Source: Paracoccaceae bacterium (GTDB taxonomy: Bacteria; Pseudomonadota; Alphaproteobacteria; Rhodobacterales; Rhodobacteraceae). From it: a stretch of DNA of 64,000 nucleotides. This document shows positions 1 through 8,991 of this stretch, piece after piece. The stretch lies in NCBI GenBank assembly GCA_027013095.1, contig JALUYI010000023.1:167403-231402 (forward strand). The letters are read 5' to 3'. The notes under the pieces were generated by a model. That model was not told where the DNA came from. It did not search any database and saw only the letters and a list, made by a program, of their open reading frames with translations. The first letter of the stretch is position 1; the number at the start of each line of letters is the position of its first letter. The translations under genes were made by a program, and so were the position numbers.

Positions 1-393
1 GGCGGCGGTCTTCAGCCCCTGTTCGATGGCTTCGCCCTTCATCGTGCTGAGAGGGCCGTTATGAACCAGATCCACCCGGGTTTCGCAGCGCGCCGGCTGG
101 CCACCATGACACGAGACGCAATGCCCACAAGAGCGCAATAGCGTCACCAGAACCTTGTCCCCCACCTGATAGCCGGAAACCCCCGCTCCGATGGCACGGA
201 CATGCCCCGCGGCCTCGTGCCCATAAACCGCCGGAAGGTGACCACCCCAGGCCCCCTCGGCAAACAGGATGTCCGAGTGACAAATTGCAACGGCGCCCAA
301 TTCAACCTCAACCTCACCGGGGTTTGGCGGCCGCAGGGCGACCTCCTCAACCACCAGAGGTTGTCCGAATTCGTGGCAAACGGCGGCTTTCAT
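1..393 (-). CDS. Zinc-dependent alcohol dehydrogenase (partial, N-terminal 131 residues)
   Basis: The ATG at 393 opens a reading frame that runs off the left edge without a stop, so only the N-terminal GroES-like domain is present. Visible are the catalytic-zinc motif C38-H39-S40-D41, G58-H59-E60, and the structural zinc cluster C89, C92, C95, C103 spaced as in medium-chain dehydrogenases. The family oxidises alcohols to aldehydes with NAD(P) in the cytoplasm; the exact substrate cannot be told, and the coenzyme-binding Rossmann domain lies outside the window. It is divergent from matB with 193 bases between the starts. Confidence 0.9.
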   Translation of the reverse strand, partial: MKAAVCHEFGQPLVVEEVALRPPNPGEVEVELGAVAICHSDILFAEGAWGGHLPAVYGHEAAGHVRAIGAGVSGYQVGDKVLVTLLRSCGHCVSCHGGQPARCETRVDLVHNGPLSTMKGEAIEQGLKTAA

Positions 394-499
394 GCTGGGC
401 TCCTTTTTCTTGCGTTCAAAGGGAATGATGCGCGCGCCCGCTTGGGAAAACCAGACAAAAATGTGGCGGGTTTCCAACGCTCGCCAAGAATTGCAAAAC

Positions 500-512
500 C
501 GGCAGTCTGCCG
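500..512. promoter_or_regulatory. 13-base palindrome in the adh/matB divergent region
   Basis: CGGCAG-T-CTGCCG is a perfect 6+6 inverted repeat around one base, midway between the two divergent start codons (107 bases from adh, 75 from matB). Its position suits a shared operator, but GC-rich palindromes of this size also arise by chance, and no flanking promoter hexamers are clear. Confidence 0.25.
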
Positions 513-586
513 ATAGGTTTGGGCCATGACGCAAGCGGGGCGACCCCGAAAGGGCGCCATAAATTTACGCAGACAGCAAGGCACAC

Positions 587-2119
587 ATGATCGAGAACAA
601 CCATCTGGCATTCAGCATCCGGCGCGCAAGTATCGGGCGCGAGGAGGCCCCTTTTCTGATCCGCCCCGGTGCAAGGCGCGCCCTGTCCTACGGTGAATTT
701 TTTGCCAATGCCGAGCGGCTTGCCGCGGGTCTCGTCGAACTTGGCCTTCAGCCCGGAGACCGGGTTGCCATTCAGGCCGCCAAAACCGTCGGGATGCTTG
801 AACTTTATGTTGCAACGGTGCTGGCCGGAGGGATTTTCCTGCCCCTGAACCCGGCCTATACGGCAAGCGAGGTTGGATATTTCCTGCAGGATGCGCGCCC
901 TCGCATATTTGTCTGTGCCAGCGCAAATCTGGCCCGGCTCCGCGATATCGCCAGCAGCAGCGGGGTCACCCGAACTCTGACCCTGAACGCCGACGAGACC
1001 GGCAGCCTGCCTGACCTCAGAGACGCCCACGCGCCGGGGTTTACCGCCCGCCCCCGCGCCCCAGAGGATCTGGCGGCCATTCTCTACACATCCGGGACAA
1101 CAGGGCGTTCAAAAGGCGCGATGCTGACCCATAGGGCCCTAGTCTCAAACTCGGAAACACTTTGCAAGCTCTGGCGCTTTGAGGCAGAAGATGTGCTGAT
1201 CCATGCGCTGCCGATCTTTCACACCCACGGCCTGTTCGTGGCCACCAACATCACCATGATGGCCGGTGGGCAGGCCATCTTTCTGCCCCGCTTTGACGTT
1301 GACGAGATCATCAAGGTCATGCCCCGCGCCACCGCGCTGATGGGGGTGCCAACCTTTTACACCCGCCTGTTGCAATCGCCCGATCTGGGCCGGGCGGCGC
1401 GCAATATGCGGCTGTTCGTCTCGGGCTCGGCCCCTTTGCTTAGCGAAACCCACGCCCGCTGGCGCGCCCTGACCGGGCACGAAATTCTAGAGCGCTACGG
1501 CATGACGGAAACCAACATGAGCACCTCGAACCCCTATGATGGCGCGCGTCGCGCGGGAACCGTCGGCCTGCCCCTGCCCGGGGTTGAAGTCAAGGTCTGC
1601 AATCCGAAAACCGGCGCCAGCCTGCCCATTGGCGCGGTTAGCGTTCTTGAAGTACGCGGCCCAAATGTTTTTGCCGGATATTGGAACATGCCGGAAAAAA
1701 CTGCCGAGGAGCTGCGGGAGGACGGGTTTTTCATCACCGGAGACATCGCCTCTATTGACGCTGACGGCTATGTCACGATCATCGGTCGCGCCAAGGATCT
1801 GATCATTTCCGGCGGGCTGAATGTCTACCCCAAAGAGGTCGAGATCCTGATTGATGCAGAGGACGGGGTGATGGAAAGCGCCGTGATCGGCGTTCCCCAT
1901 CCCGACCTTGGCGAAGCGGTGGTGGCGGTGGTCGTGCCCGAGGGCAGCGCCGCCCCGGACAAAGCCCAGATCACTGCGGCCCTCAAGCCCTCTCTGGCTC
2001 GGTTCAAACAGCCCAAAGAGATCGTTTTCGTGCCGGAATTGCCGCGTAATGCCATGGGAAAGGTGCAGAAAAACGCCCTGCGCCAGACATATGCCAATCT
2101 GTTTGATCCTGGCACGTAG
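587..2119 (+). CDS. matB: Malonyl-CoA synthetase (MatB, acyl-adenylate-forming)
   Basis: 510 residues. ANL-superfamily enzyme that activates malonate (or methylmalonate) with ATP and CoA to malonyl-CoA in the cytoplasm. The AMP-binding P-loop Y167-TSGTTGRSKG is followed by the stretch HALPIFHTHGLFVAT (from about 206), which is characteristic of MatB. The small C-terminal domain ends in NAMGKVQKN, with K492 as the expected adenylation lysine. The start is ATG with AAGG six bases upstream. It stands alone, without a malonyl-CoA decarboxylase (matA) or dicarboxylate carrier beside it, and ends six bases from the convergent DUF805 gene. A related short-chain acyl-CoA synthetase is the alternative, but the central motifs favour MatB. 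Confidence 0.88.
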   Translation: MIENNHLAFSIRRASIGREEAPFLIRPGARRALSYGEFFANAERLAAGLVELGLQPGDRVAIQAAKTVGMLELYVATVLAGGIFLPLNPAYTASEVGYFLQDARPRIFVCASANLARLRDIASSSGVTRTLTLNADETGSLPDLRDAHAPGFTARPRAPEDLAAILYTSGTTGRSKGAMLTHRALVSNSETLCKLWRFEAEDVLIHALPIFHTHGLFVATNITMMAGGQAIFLPRFDVDEIIKVMPRATALMGVPTFYTRLLQSPDLGRAARNMRLFVSGSAPLLSETHARWRALTGHEILERYGMTETNMSTSNPYDGARRAGTVGLPLPGVEVKVCNPKTGASLPIGAVSVLEVRGPNVFAGYWNMPEKTAEELREDGFFITGDIASIDADGYVTIIGRAKDLIISGGLNVYPKEVEILIDAEDGVMESAVIGVPHPDLGEAVVAVVVPEGSAAPDKAQITAALKPSLARFKQPKEIVFVPELPRNAMGKVQKNALRQTYANLFDPGT

Positions 2120-2124
2120 ATCGC

Positions 2125-2598
2125 TCAATCCTTGCGCTTGACCCTCGGAACATTGGAGGCCTGAATATCGGGGATCACGTCGGCATCAGACGCGGCGTCC
2201 GGCGCCCCCTCCTGCAAGGGGTCTGGCCCAAACCGGTTCGGAAAACTGGTCCCCTCCTGTGCCAGCCAAACGATCAGAACAATCATCAGGACAACCCCCG
2301 CCAGTCCGGCAGCCCCGGCCAGTATATTTGCATTGATCGACGCCATCACTCCCGTCAGAACCATCATCCCCGCCGGCGCAACTTGCCACCAGCCTGAGCG
2401 ATCAACGTCGTGCAGCCGTCGCGTCGTGACCGCGATGTTGGGAATCAGGGTCACCAGCGTCACCAGAAGTCCAAGGATCGGAATAAAGCCCATCACCACC
2501 TGAAACAGAACGAACCACCAATACTCGGATCGACGGGCGCGGCCTGAAAAGACGGCATATTTGCCAAAACATGTTTTGATTGACTCAATAAAGCTCAT
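2125..2598 (-). CDS. DUF805 family inner-membrane protein
   Basis: 157 residues. The N-terminus (FGKYAVFSGRARRSEYWWF) is the signature of DUF805 membrane proteins, followed by about four hydrophobic segments and the RRLHD motif near residue 60. After the last membrane segment there is an acidic, probably cytoplasmic, tail of about 40 residues. The family has no established biochemical role. The start codon overlaps the plsY stop by four bases (ATGA), which implies translational coupling, so it is the last gene of the pyrB-plsY operon. A longer upstream reading frame is only the plsY shadow. Confidence 0.85.
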   Translation of the reverse strand: MSFIESIKTCFGKYAVFSGRARRSEYWWFVLFQVVMGFIPILGLLVTLVTLIPNIAVTTRRLHDVDRSGWWQVAPAGMMVLTGVMASINANILAGAAGLAGVVLMIVLIVWLAQEGTSFPNRFGPDPLQEGAPDAASDADVIPDIQASNVPRVKRKD

Positions 2599-3215
2599 TG
2601 TTGTCGATCTCCCCCTCCAATTTTTGCTTCTGTCCCCGCAAGAATACGCCTGATATTTTCCGCGTGGCGAATCCAGATCAGCCCGGCCAGCACCACCGCC
2701 AGCGCAACCGCGGCCTTGGGGCCAAGCACCCACAGCCACAGCGGGGATGCCAGCGCGGCCAGCAGCGCCGCAGCTGAAGACATGCGAAACAGAAACGCCA
2801 CCAACAGCCACGTTGCCGCCACGCCAAGGCCCGCGACAAACCCCAGCGCAAACAGGGCCCCAAGGAATGTCGCCACCCCCTTGCCGCCCCGGAACCCCAG
2901 CCAGACCGGAAAAACATGCCCTAGGAAAACAAACAGAGCGGCAAGCTCGGCCATGTCCAGGCCGCCATAGCGGCTGGCAATAAGCACCGCCACCGTGCCT
3001 TTGCCGGCATCCAACACCAGCGTCAGCAGGGCAGCCATCTTGTTGCCGGTCCGCAAGACATTGGTCGCGCCGATATTGCCCGAGCCGATATTGCGCAGGT
3101 TTCCCAGCCCCATGACGCGCGCCACCACCACGCCAAATGGAATTGAGCCCAACAGATAGCTGCCACCCGCTGAAAGCAGCAGAAACAGGGCCGGGCTGGT
3201 AAGATCAGGAAACAT
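2595..3215 (-). CDS. plsY: Glycerol-3-phosphate acyltransferase PlsY
   Basis: 206 residues, the usual PlsY length. This integral membrane enzyme transfers the acyl group from acyl-phosphate to glycerol-3-phosphate, the first step of phospholipid synthesis. Motif 1 (SGNIGATN, 45-52) and motif 2 (GHVFPVWLGFRGGKG, 99-113) are present, as are five or more membrane segments. The ATG at 3215 lies inside the 3' end of the upstream pyrC-like gene (11-base overlap) and its stop overlaps the DUF805 start, so it is embedded in the pyrB operon. Upstream in-frame ATGs exist but would add residues unrelated to the family. Confidence 0.95.
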   Translation of the reverse strand: MFPDLTSPALFLLLSAGGSYLLGSIPFGVVVARVMGLGNLRNIGSGNIGATNVLRTGNKMAALLTLVLDAGKGTVAVLIASRYGGLDMAELAALFVFLGHVFPVWLGFRGGKGVATFLGALFALGFVAGLGVAATWLLVAFLFRMSSAAALLAALASPLWLWVLGPKAAVALAVVLAGLIWIRHAENIRRILAGTEAKIGGGDRQQ

Positions 3216-4488
3216 CTGCCCTCCAATCATAAACCTTTTGGCCCGCGACATAGCTGGCAAGAACCCGCCCCTGCATCCGGGCCCCGTCAAAGGGGGTATT
3301 CTTTGATTTTGAACGCAGCTTAAAGCGATCCAGAACAAAGGGCACGTCCGGGTCGAACAGCACCAGATCAGCCGGTGCACCGACCGCCAGACGCCCCTGC
3401 GGCAGTCCAAGGCGGCGCGCCGGATTGAGAGAGACGGCGGCAAACAGCGCCGGAAGCGACAGCGCCCCGCCATGAACGAGGCGCAAGGCCGCAGGCAGCA
3501 AGGTCTCAAGGGCGACGGCCCCGCTGGCCGCCTCGGCAAAGGGCAGACGCTTGCTTTCCTCGTCCTGTGGCGTGTGCATCGAGGAAATCATGTCAATCAA
3601 CCCGTCGGCCACCGCCTGAACCACCGCCATCCGGTCCTCCTCGGCCCGCAACGGAGGCTTGACCTTGAAGAAGGTTCGATAATCGCCAACGTCCAGTTCA
3701 TTCAGCGTCAGGTGATGGATCGAAACGCCTGCCGTCACATTCAGCCCTGCAGCCTTGGCCCGCGCCAGCGCTGGCAGGGCTGCCGCCGTGGTGATCTGAT
3801 CGACATGGTAGCGCGCATCGGTCATCTCGACCAGCGCCAAATCCCGCTCGAGCCCCATGCGTTCCGCCATCTGAGAGACCGCCGGCAGGCCCCTGAGGGT
3901 GGCGAATTTCCCCTGCGTGACCGCGGCCCCGGCGCTGAGGCCGGGATCCTGCACATGGCCGATGACCAGCGCGCCCAACTGCGCAGCATAGCCAAGGCAG
4001 CGCGACAGGATCTTTGGGTCGGTGCAGACCGCATCGCCATCCGAAAAGGCCACCGCTCCGGCATCCTGCAAAAAGCTGATCTCGGTCATTTCGCGCCCGG
4101 CCCGGGCCTTGGTCAGCGCCGCCATCGGCAGCACCCGCACCACGGATTCATCGCGCGCACGGCTCAGGACATAGGCCAGTGTTTCAGGTGTATCAATGGC
4201 CGGCACCGTGTCGGCGCGCATCACGATGGTCGTGACCCCGCCAGCGGCGGCCGCCCGGCTGGCAGAGCGGAAACTTTCCTTGTGGCGCTCACCCGGCTCA
4301 CCGATCTTGACGCCGATGTCGACGATCCCCGGAGCCAGACACCGCCCCTTGCAATCTACCCCGGAGCCCTCGGTTACCCCCGGCAGAATATCTGCAATCT
4401 TGCCACCTTCGATCCGGATCGCCCCTCGCGCAAGGCTGGCCGCCTCTGGATCAACCAAACGGGCATTATAAAGCATCACAGCGCTCAT
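3205..4488 (-). CDS. pyrC: PyrC-like pseudo-dihydroorotase (metal ligands missing)
   Basis: 427 residues, full length for a class I dihydroorotase and clearly of that family (APGIVD at 52-57, KVKPPLR at 275-281, SGAVALETLLPAAL from 322). Active enzymes carry D-x-H-x-H-x-R near residue 57; here it reads D57-I-G-V-K-I-G, so both metal-binding histidines and the arginine are lost. The HxxH position is H228-V-D-Q231, and the catalytic TDHAPH loop is SMHTPQ (303-308), with the general-base Asp replaced by Met304. By analogy with the PyrC' proteins of pseudomonads it probably acts as a structural partner of aspartate transcarbamoylase rather than as an enzyme. It overlaps the PH-like gene by four bases. 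An active dihydroorotase must then lie elsewhere. Confidence 0.9.
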   Translation of the reverse strand: MSAVMLYNARLVDPEAASLARGAIRIEGGKIADILPGVTEGSGVDCKGRCLAPGIVDIGVKIGEPGERHKESFRSASRAAAAGGVTTIVMRADTVPAIDTPETLAYVLSRARDESVVRVLPMAALTKARAGREMTEISFLQDAGAVAFSDGDAVCTDPKILSRCLGYAAQLGALVIGHVQDPGLSAGAAVTQGKFATLRGLPAVSQMAERMGLERDLALVEMTDARYHVDQITTAAALPALARAKAAGLNVTAGVSIHHLTLNELDVGDYRTFFKVKPPLRAEEDRMAVVQAVADGLIDMISSMHTPQDEESKRLPFAEAASGAVALETLLPAALRLVHGGALSLPALFAAVSLNPARRLGLPQGRLAVGAPADLVLFDPDVPFVLDRFKLRSKSKNTPFDGARMQGRVLASYVAGQKVYDWRADVS

Positions 4489-5006
4489 GCTAAACCTGCC
4501 TGCACATCGCGGAACTTGCGATAAACGCCCTCGGCATCGGGGATCAACTCAAACCCCACCGGGATACGATACGTGCCGTTCTTGCCCCGCCGCAGCTCTT
4601 TAGCAAAAAACAGGCTGCCGGGCGTGCCGGGCCGAAAATCAAGCACGGTATCACCATCAATCGGGTAGGATTTCAGACGTTTCCCCAGAAAATCCGTTGC
4701 AATGAACGCGTGTCGGGTGGTCAGCGTGTAATGCGTCTTGCGCCGGGCTGCAGCATCGAGCCAGTGGATGCCGACGACAAGGAAGAGGCCCACAAAAACG
4801 AACAGCAAACCAACAAACGACGGCATAAATTGGCCCGAACCAACGCCGGCCATAAGCGTCCAGAACAGAGAAAAGCCAAGAAAAAACAATCCGAAAACCG
4901 AAATTGCAATGTTTTTTCCGCGCAGGCGAAAGGCACCATCGGGCTGTCCCTGCCAGACAATTTTTTCATCGGCTTCAAGAATTCCGTCCCAGCCCTCGGC
5001 GCTCAT
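4485..5006 (-). CDS. Membrane-anchored PH-like (bPH2/DUF304-type) protein
   Basis: 173 residues. A short soluble N-terminus (with the W-x-G-x-P type motif VWQGQPDG at about 18-25) is followed by two closely spaced membrane segments (about 32-53 and 60-84). A C-terminal domain containing [14 protein letters not shown] then resembles the bacterial PH-like (DUF304) fold. No enzymatic residues are evident and no specific function is known. Its position between pyrB and the pyrC-like gene, with four-base overlaps on both sides, makes it an integral member of the operon. It may be a membrane tether or scaffold, but that is only inference. Confidence 0.8.
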   Translation of the reverse strand: MSAEGWDGILEADEKIVWQGQPDGAFRLRGKNIAISVFGLFFLGFSLFWTLMAGVGSGQFMPSFVGLLFVFVGLFLVVGIHWLDAAARRKTHYTLTTRHAFIATDFLGKRLKSYPIDGDTVLDFRPGTPGSLFFAKELRRGKNGTYRIPVGFELIPDAEGVYRKFRDVQAGLA

Positions 5007-5962
5007 GCAATGACCTCCTCTGGACGGGTGCGCGCCTCGCGCAGGTTGCGCGCCAGCAGATGCATGACCGCCATCCGCACGGCCACACCCATCTCGACCT
5101 GTTCCTGAATGACACTGCGGTTGATGTCGTCCGCCAGTGTTCCGTCGATCTCGACACCCCTGTTCATGGGACCGGGGTGCATGATGATCGCATCCGCACT
5201 GGCATGGCTCAACTTTTCCGCATCCAATCCGTAACGATGATAGAATTCACGCTCGGACGGGATAAATCCGCCGTCCATCCGCTCACGCTGAAGACGCAGC
5301 ATCATCACCACATCTACCCCTTTCAAGCCTTTGCGCATATCATCAAAGACCTCGACTCCCAGATCGGCAATGCCCGCGGGCATCAGGGTTTTAGGGCCGA
5401 CAAGGCGCACCCGGTTTCCCATCTTTCCCAGCAGCAGCAGATTCGAGCGCGCCACCCGGCTATGGGCAATATCCCCGCAGATCGCGATGGACAGGCGATG
5501 CAGTCGCCCCTTGGCGCGCCGGATCGTTAACGCGTCCAAAAGTGCCTGGGTCGGGTGTTCGTGCTGCCCATCTCCGGCATTGATAACCGCGCAATTCACC
5601 TTTTCCGCCAACAGGTTGACCGCGCCCGAACCGGGGTGGCGGACAACAAGAAGGTCCGGGCGCATAGCATTTATGGTCAGCGCCGTATCAATCAGTGTTT
5701 CGCCCTTTTTGATCGAGCTGGTCTGCATTGACATGTTCATCACATCCGCCCCAAGGCGCTTGCCTGCCAGTTCAAAACTGGCTTGGGTGCGGGTGGAATT
5801 TTCAAAAAACATGTTGATCTGGGTCATCCCGGCAAGGGCATCGCCATGCTTGTTGGATTGCCGGTTAAGGTCGACATATTGCTCGGCCAGATCCAGAATG
5901 GAACGGATATCACCCTGAGCAAGGGGCTCAATTCCCAACAGGTGGCGGGCGGAAAAATCCAT
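5003..5962 (-). CDS. pyrB: Aspartate carbamoyltransferase catalytic subunit
   Basis: 319 residues, typical length. It catalyses carbamoyl phosphate + aspartate to N-carbamoyl-aspartate, the committed step of pyrimidine synthesis. Visible active-site motifs are FFENSTRTQ (S56-T-R-T59), R108-H109-P110, HPTQ (136-139) and HPGPMNRG (262-269). The start at 5962 fits the family N-terminus ([12 protein letters not shown]) and has a GAAGAGAG ribosome-binding stretch just upstream; longer in-frame extensions are not family-like. It is the first gene of a five-gene operon with overlapping junctions. No pyrI regulatory gene is present, in line with the class of enzyme that uses a dihydroorotase-like partner. 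Confidence 0.96.
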   Translation of the reverse strand: MDFSARHLLGIEPLAQGDIRSILDLAEQYVDLNRQSNKHGDALAGMTQINMFFENSTRTQASFELAGKRLGADVMNMSMQTSSIKKGETLIDTALTINAMRPDLLVVRHPGSGAVNLLAEKVNCAVINAGDGQHEHPTQALLDALTIRRAKGRLHRLSIAICGDIAHSRVARSNLLLLGKMGNRVRLVGPKTLMPAGIADLGVEVFDDMRKGLKGVDVVMMLRLQRERMDGGFIPSEREFYHRYGLDAEKLSHASADAIIMHPGPMNRGVEIDGTLADDINRSVIQEQVEMGVAVRMAVMHLLARNLREARTRPEEVIA

Positions 5963-5989
5963 CTGGCTCTCTTCATCCGTGTTTTTGCG

Positions 5990-6018
5990 CTTATAGGCGG
6001 CACCAATGCGCCAAACAA
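5990..6018 (-). promoter_or_regulatory. Putative pyrB promoter
   Basis: On the minus strand TTGTTT (6018-6013) is separated by exactly 17 bases from TATAAG (5995-5990), which predicts a transcript start near 5983 and a leader of about 20 bases before pyrB. The -10 matches five of six consensus bases and the -35 only three. No attenuator-like structure fits in such a short leader. Confidence 0.45.
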
Positions 6019-6075
6019 GGGATTTACGCCTAAGACCCCGCCGCTTAACTTGCCTTGGGAAAGGAATCGCCGCCG

Positions 6076-6885
6076 ATGTTACCCGATCTTGAACACGCGC
6101 TTGCGCTCGCCCAGCTTGGCTGGCAGATTGATCTGGGCGCAACCGAGGCCATTTGCGAGCACCCCGTCAACCGTTATGACCAACCCGTTACAGCCAAAAA
6201 GCCGGCTGCAAAACCACCCTCTGCGCCAGAACAGGGACAGCGCTCGGCGGCACAGACCGATGCCAACCAGACATTAACCACCGCTGACGCCCTTGCGGCT
6301 GGCGCCACGACTCTTGCAGAGCTGCGCGACGCTCTGGCCGCATTTGACGGCTGCGAATTGGAAAAGGGCGCCCGCAATCTGGTTTTTTCGGACGGCAATC
6401 CGATGGCGAGATTAATGATTGTCGGCGAGGCTCCGGGCCGCGAGGAGGACATCAAGGGGCGCCCCTTTGTCGGACGGGCCGGACAGTTGCTGGACCGAAT
6501 GCTGGCCGCGATCGAGTTGTCGCGCGACTCACAAGCACCGGACAGCGCGGTCTATATCGCCAATGTCCTGCCGTGGCGCCCACCGCACAACCGCGACCCC
6601 AGCCCGGAGGAAATCGCCATGCTGCTGCCGTTCCTGCGGCGCCACATTGCACTGGCCGCTCCTGATATTCTGGTTCTGATGGGAAATACCGCCTGCGCGG
6701 CCTTGCTGGGTCAGAAGGGAATCACGCGACTGCGCGGCACATGGACCTCGGTGGACGGAATTGCCACATTGCCAATGTTCCATCCCGCATATCTACTTCG
6801 GAACCCAGAGAAAAAGCGCGAAAGCTGGGCCGATCTGCTTGCGGTTTCGGCCCATCTGAAAGGAAATGGAAATGCACAAGATTGA
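6076..6885 (+). CDS. Type-4-like uracil-DNA glycosylase lacking Fe-S cysteines
   Basis: 269 residues. Base-excision repair glycosylase that removes uracil from DNA. After a low-complexity N-terminal region (about 1-75) come the family motifs: [10 protein letters not shown] (116-125), the uracil-pocket region [13 protein letters not shown] (128-140), [13 protein letters not shown] (163-175) and [10 protein letters not shown] (235-244). Classic family-4 enzymes hold a 4Fe-4S cluster with four Cys; here only C93 sits at such a position, and the others are replaced (W167 at the usual KCRPP cysteine, none in the AMLLPFL segment). I chose the ATG at 6076 over the upstream TTG at 6055 because GGGAAAGGA precedes it. 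It is divergent from pyrB and overlaps moaB. Confidence 0.88.
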   Translation: MLPDLEHALALAQLGWQIDLGATEAICEHPVNRYDQPVTAKKPAAKPPSAPEQGQRSAAQTDANQTLTTADALAAGATTLAELRDALAAFDGCELEKGARNLVFSDGNPMARLMIVGEAPGREEDIKGRPFVGRAGQLLDRMLAAIELSRDSQAPDSAVYIANVLPWRPPHNRDPSPEEIAMLLPFLRRHIALAAPDILVLMGNTACAALLGQKGITRLRGTWTSVDGIATLPMFHPAYLLRNPEKKRESWADLLAVSAHLKGNGNAQD

Positions 6886-7414
6886 CGAAAGCCGCGCCTT
6901 CATCCCGATGCGGATTGCGGTGCTGACAGTGTCGGACACCCGCAAACTGGAGGATGACAAGTCCGGCCGAACCCTGATTGAGCGGATCGAAGCGGCCGGC
7001 CACATGGTCGCGGATCGCCAGATCATCCGCGACGAACGCGCGCAGATCTCTGCACAGCTGCGTCGCTGGGCCGAAAACCCCGAGATCGACATCGTAATTT
7101 CAACCGGCGGCACCGGGCTGACCGGCCGGGATGTAACCGTCGAAGCACACCGCGACGTTTATGAAAAAGAGATCGACGCATTTTCTACCCTGTTCACCAT
7201 GATCTCTTACAAAAAAATTGGTACCTCGGCGGTGCAGTCGCGCGCCTGCGCGGGGGTGGCCAGCGGCACTTATCTATTTGCACTGCCCGGCTCTCCCGGG
7301 GCCTGCAAGGACGGCTGGGACGAAATCCTGTCCTTTCAGCTGGATTACCGGCACATGCCCTGCAATTTTGTGGAAATGATGCCACGGCTTGAGGAAAACA
7401 AACGCCGCAAGTGA
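6872..7414 (+). CDS. moaB: Molybdenum cofactor biosynthesis protein MoaB
   Basis: 180 residues. MogA/MoaB family domain that adenylates or otherwise processes molybdopterin before molybdenum insertion. The nucleotide-binding signature STGGTGLTGRD spans 78-88, and ALPGSPGACKDGWDEIL closes the conserved part. The ATG at 6872 is preferred to the ATG at 6866 because AGGA at 6861-6864 is seven bases from 6872 but one base from 6866. It overlaps the 3' end of the glycosylase gene by 14 bases, so the two are probably cotranscribed. No other molybdenum genes are nearby. Confidence 0.93.
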   Translation: MHKIDESRAFIPMRIAVLTVSDTRKLEDDKSGRTLIERIEAAGHMVADRQIIRDERAQISAQLRRWAENPEIDIVISTGGTGLTGRDVTVEAHRDVYEKEIDAFSTLFTMISYKKIGTSAVQSRACAGVASGTYLFALPGSPGACKDGWDEILSFQLDYRHMPCNFVEMMPRLEENKRRK

Positions 7415-7526
7415 TGTAACAGGACTGTCACCGCATAGTGGTGGACTTGGCGAGCCAGTGCATTATCTTGGGGTGCCGGTCATTTTTTGGGTGCAAAACC
7501 GCATCCTTTTGACAACGCGAGGGCAC

Positions 7527-8990
7527 ATGCGCTTTCTGCAACGCAGCCTGATGGGGCTGTTCCTGTTGGCATTGACATTGGGGATTCTCGCAATCGCCGG
7601 TCTTTCTTTGCGCGATGCCGTTCGCGAGCGGCTGGCACAAAAGCCACCTGCGTTCAAAGCCCGCGAGCGGGTCTATGCCGTGAACGTCCTGACCGCCCGC
7701 CGCCAGAGCGCAACCCCCGTAATCAAGACCTTTGGCGAGATTCGCAGCCGCCGCATTCTGGATGTCCGCGCCCCCGTCGCCGGCACTGTAATCGAACTGG
7801 GCCAGAATTTTGTCGAGGGTGGACGCGTGGCCAAGGGCGACCTTCTGCTTCGCCTCGATCCCTCTGATGCGCTGTCGGCGCTGGCCTCGGTCAGAACGGA
7901 TCAAAGCGCCGCCAAAGACGAGCTACGTCAGGCACAGGATGCCCTGTTGCTGGCCCGTGACGATGTCGCCGGCGCAGAGGCACAACGGGCGCTGCGTAAG
8001 GCTGCCCTTGTGCGCAAACGCGCCCTTGCAAAACGAGGCGCCGGAACCGAGGCCGCAGTCCAGACGGCTGCCTTGGCCGAGGCCGCGGCCGCGCAAATGG
8101 TTCTGGCCAAGCGGCAGGCCCTAGCACAGGCAGTCGCCCGGGTCAGCCGCGCAAAAACATCGCTTGCGCGCATTCAACTGCGCCTGTCCGACGCCGAACG
8201 CCGTCTTGCAAACACCACCATCCGGGCCGAGTTTGACGGTGTCCTCGGCTCGGTCAATGCCATCAAAGGGGGGGTCATTGGCCGCAATGAAAGGCTGGCC
8301 CGGCTGATCGACCCCAAGGCGCTCGAGGTCGTCTTTCGTGTCTCCAACGCCCAGTTTTATCGGCTTGTTTCCCGCACAAAGGGGCAGGTTTCCGGCCGTG
8401 TTCGCGTGCAGATCGAAGGCACCGAGGGAGGCACCACGCTGCCCGGTGTCATGGACCGGGTCGGGGCCGAGGTCGGCACGGGGGAAACCGGCCGTCAGAT
8501 CTTTGCCCGTCTCAGAGCCACCGCAGCCCGGCTGCTGCGCTCGGGCGATTTTGTCACCGTATCCGTGGATGAGCCACCTCTTTCCAATGTGGCCGTCCTG
8601 CCCGCAACAGCAGTTGGCGCCGATGGAAACATTCTGGTTCTGGGCAAAGACAACCGCCTGAAAAGCCGGCATGTCACGGTTCTGCGCAAGCAGGGAGATC
8701 GGGTTCTCGTGCGCGGGGAAAACCTGTTTGGGCGTGAGGTGGTCAAGACCCGCTCGCCACTGCTGGGAACAGGAATTCAAATCAAACCCTTGCGCGAAAA
8801 GGTAACGACACAGGCGTCGGCCCCGGCCATGATCCGGCTGACGCCAGAGCGGCGCGCAACCCTTGTCGGGTTCGTCAAGCAGAGCAAACATATCCCGCAG
8901 GACGCCAAGGCACGCCTGCTGGCGCGGCTGAAACAGGACCAGGTTCCGGCCGATATGGTCAAGCGTATCGAATCCCGGATCGGGGGCTAG
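7527..8990 (+). CDS. RND efflux periplasmic adaptor subunit (membrane fusion protein)
   Basis: 487 residues. A single N-terminal membrane anchor (about 8-28) precedes a barrel-sandwich domain (KTFGEIRSRRILDVRAPVAGTV, split around a long alpha-helical hairpin rich in Ala, Arg and Gln at about 110-230). The second lipoyl half (TIRAEFDGVLGSVNAIKGGVIG) and beta-barrel domains follow. A C-terminal extension of about 60 residues after the last beta domain (RLTPERRATLVGF onward) is Lys/Arg-rich and unlike the short tails of AcrA-type adaptors. It would couple the pump encoded one base downstream to an outer-membrane channel, which is not encoded here. The ATG at 7527 was chosen because it gives the hydrophobic anchor directly. 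Confidence 0.9.
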   Translation: MRFLQRSLMGLFLLALTLGILAIAGLSLRDAVRERLAQKPPAFKARERVYAVNVLTARRQSATPVIKTFGEIRSRRILDVRAPVAGTVIELGQNFVEGGRVAKGDLLLRLDPSDALSALASVRTDQSAAKDELRQAQDALLLARDDVAGAEAQRALRKAALVRKRALAKRGAGTEAAVQTAALAEAAAAQMVLAKRQALAQAVARVSRAKTSLARIQLRLSDAERRLANTTIRAEFDGVLGSVNAIKGGVIGRNERLARLIDPKALEVVFRVSNAQFYRLVSRTKGQVSGRVRVQIEGTEGGTTLPGVMDRVGAEVGTGETGRQIFARLRATAARLLRSGDFVTVSVDEPPLSNVAVLPATAVGADGNILVLGKDNRLKSRHVTVLRKQGDRVLVRGENLFGREVVKTRSPLLGTGIQIKPLREKVTTQASAPAMIRLTPERRATLVGFVKQSKHIPQDAKARLLARLKQDQVPADMVKRIESRIGG

Positions 8991-8991
8991 G

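Noticed and set aside
3472..4524. 350-codon open frame opposite the pyrC-like gene
   Set aside because: Antisense shadow rich in Arg, Gln and His with no domain; the minus-strand gene is clearly the real one.
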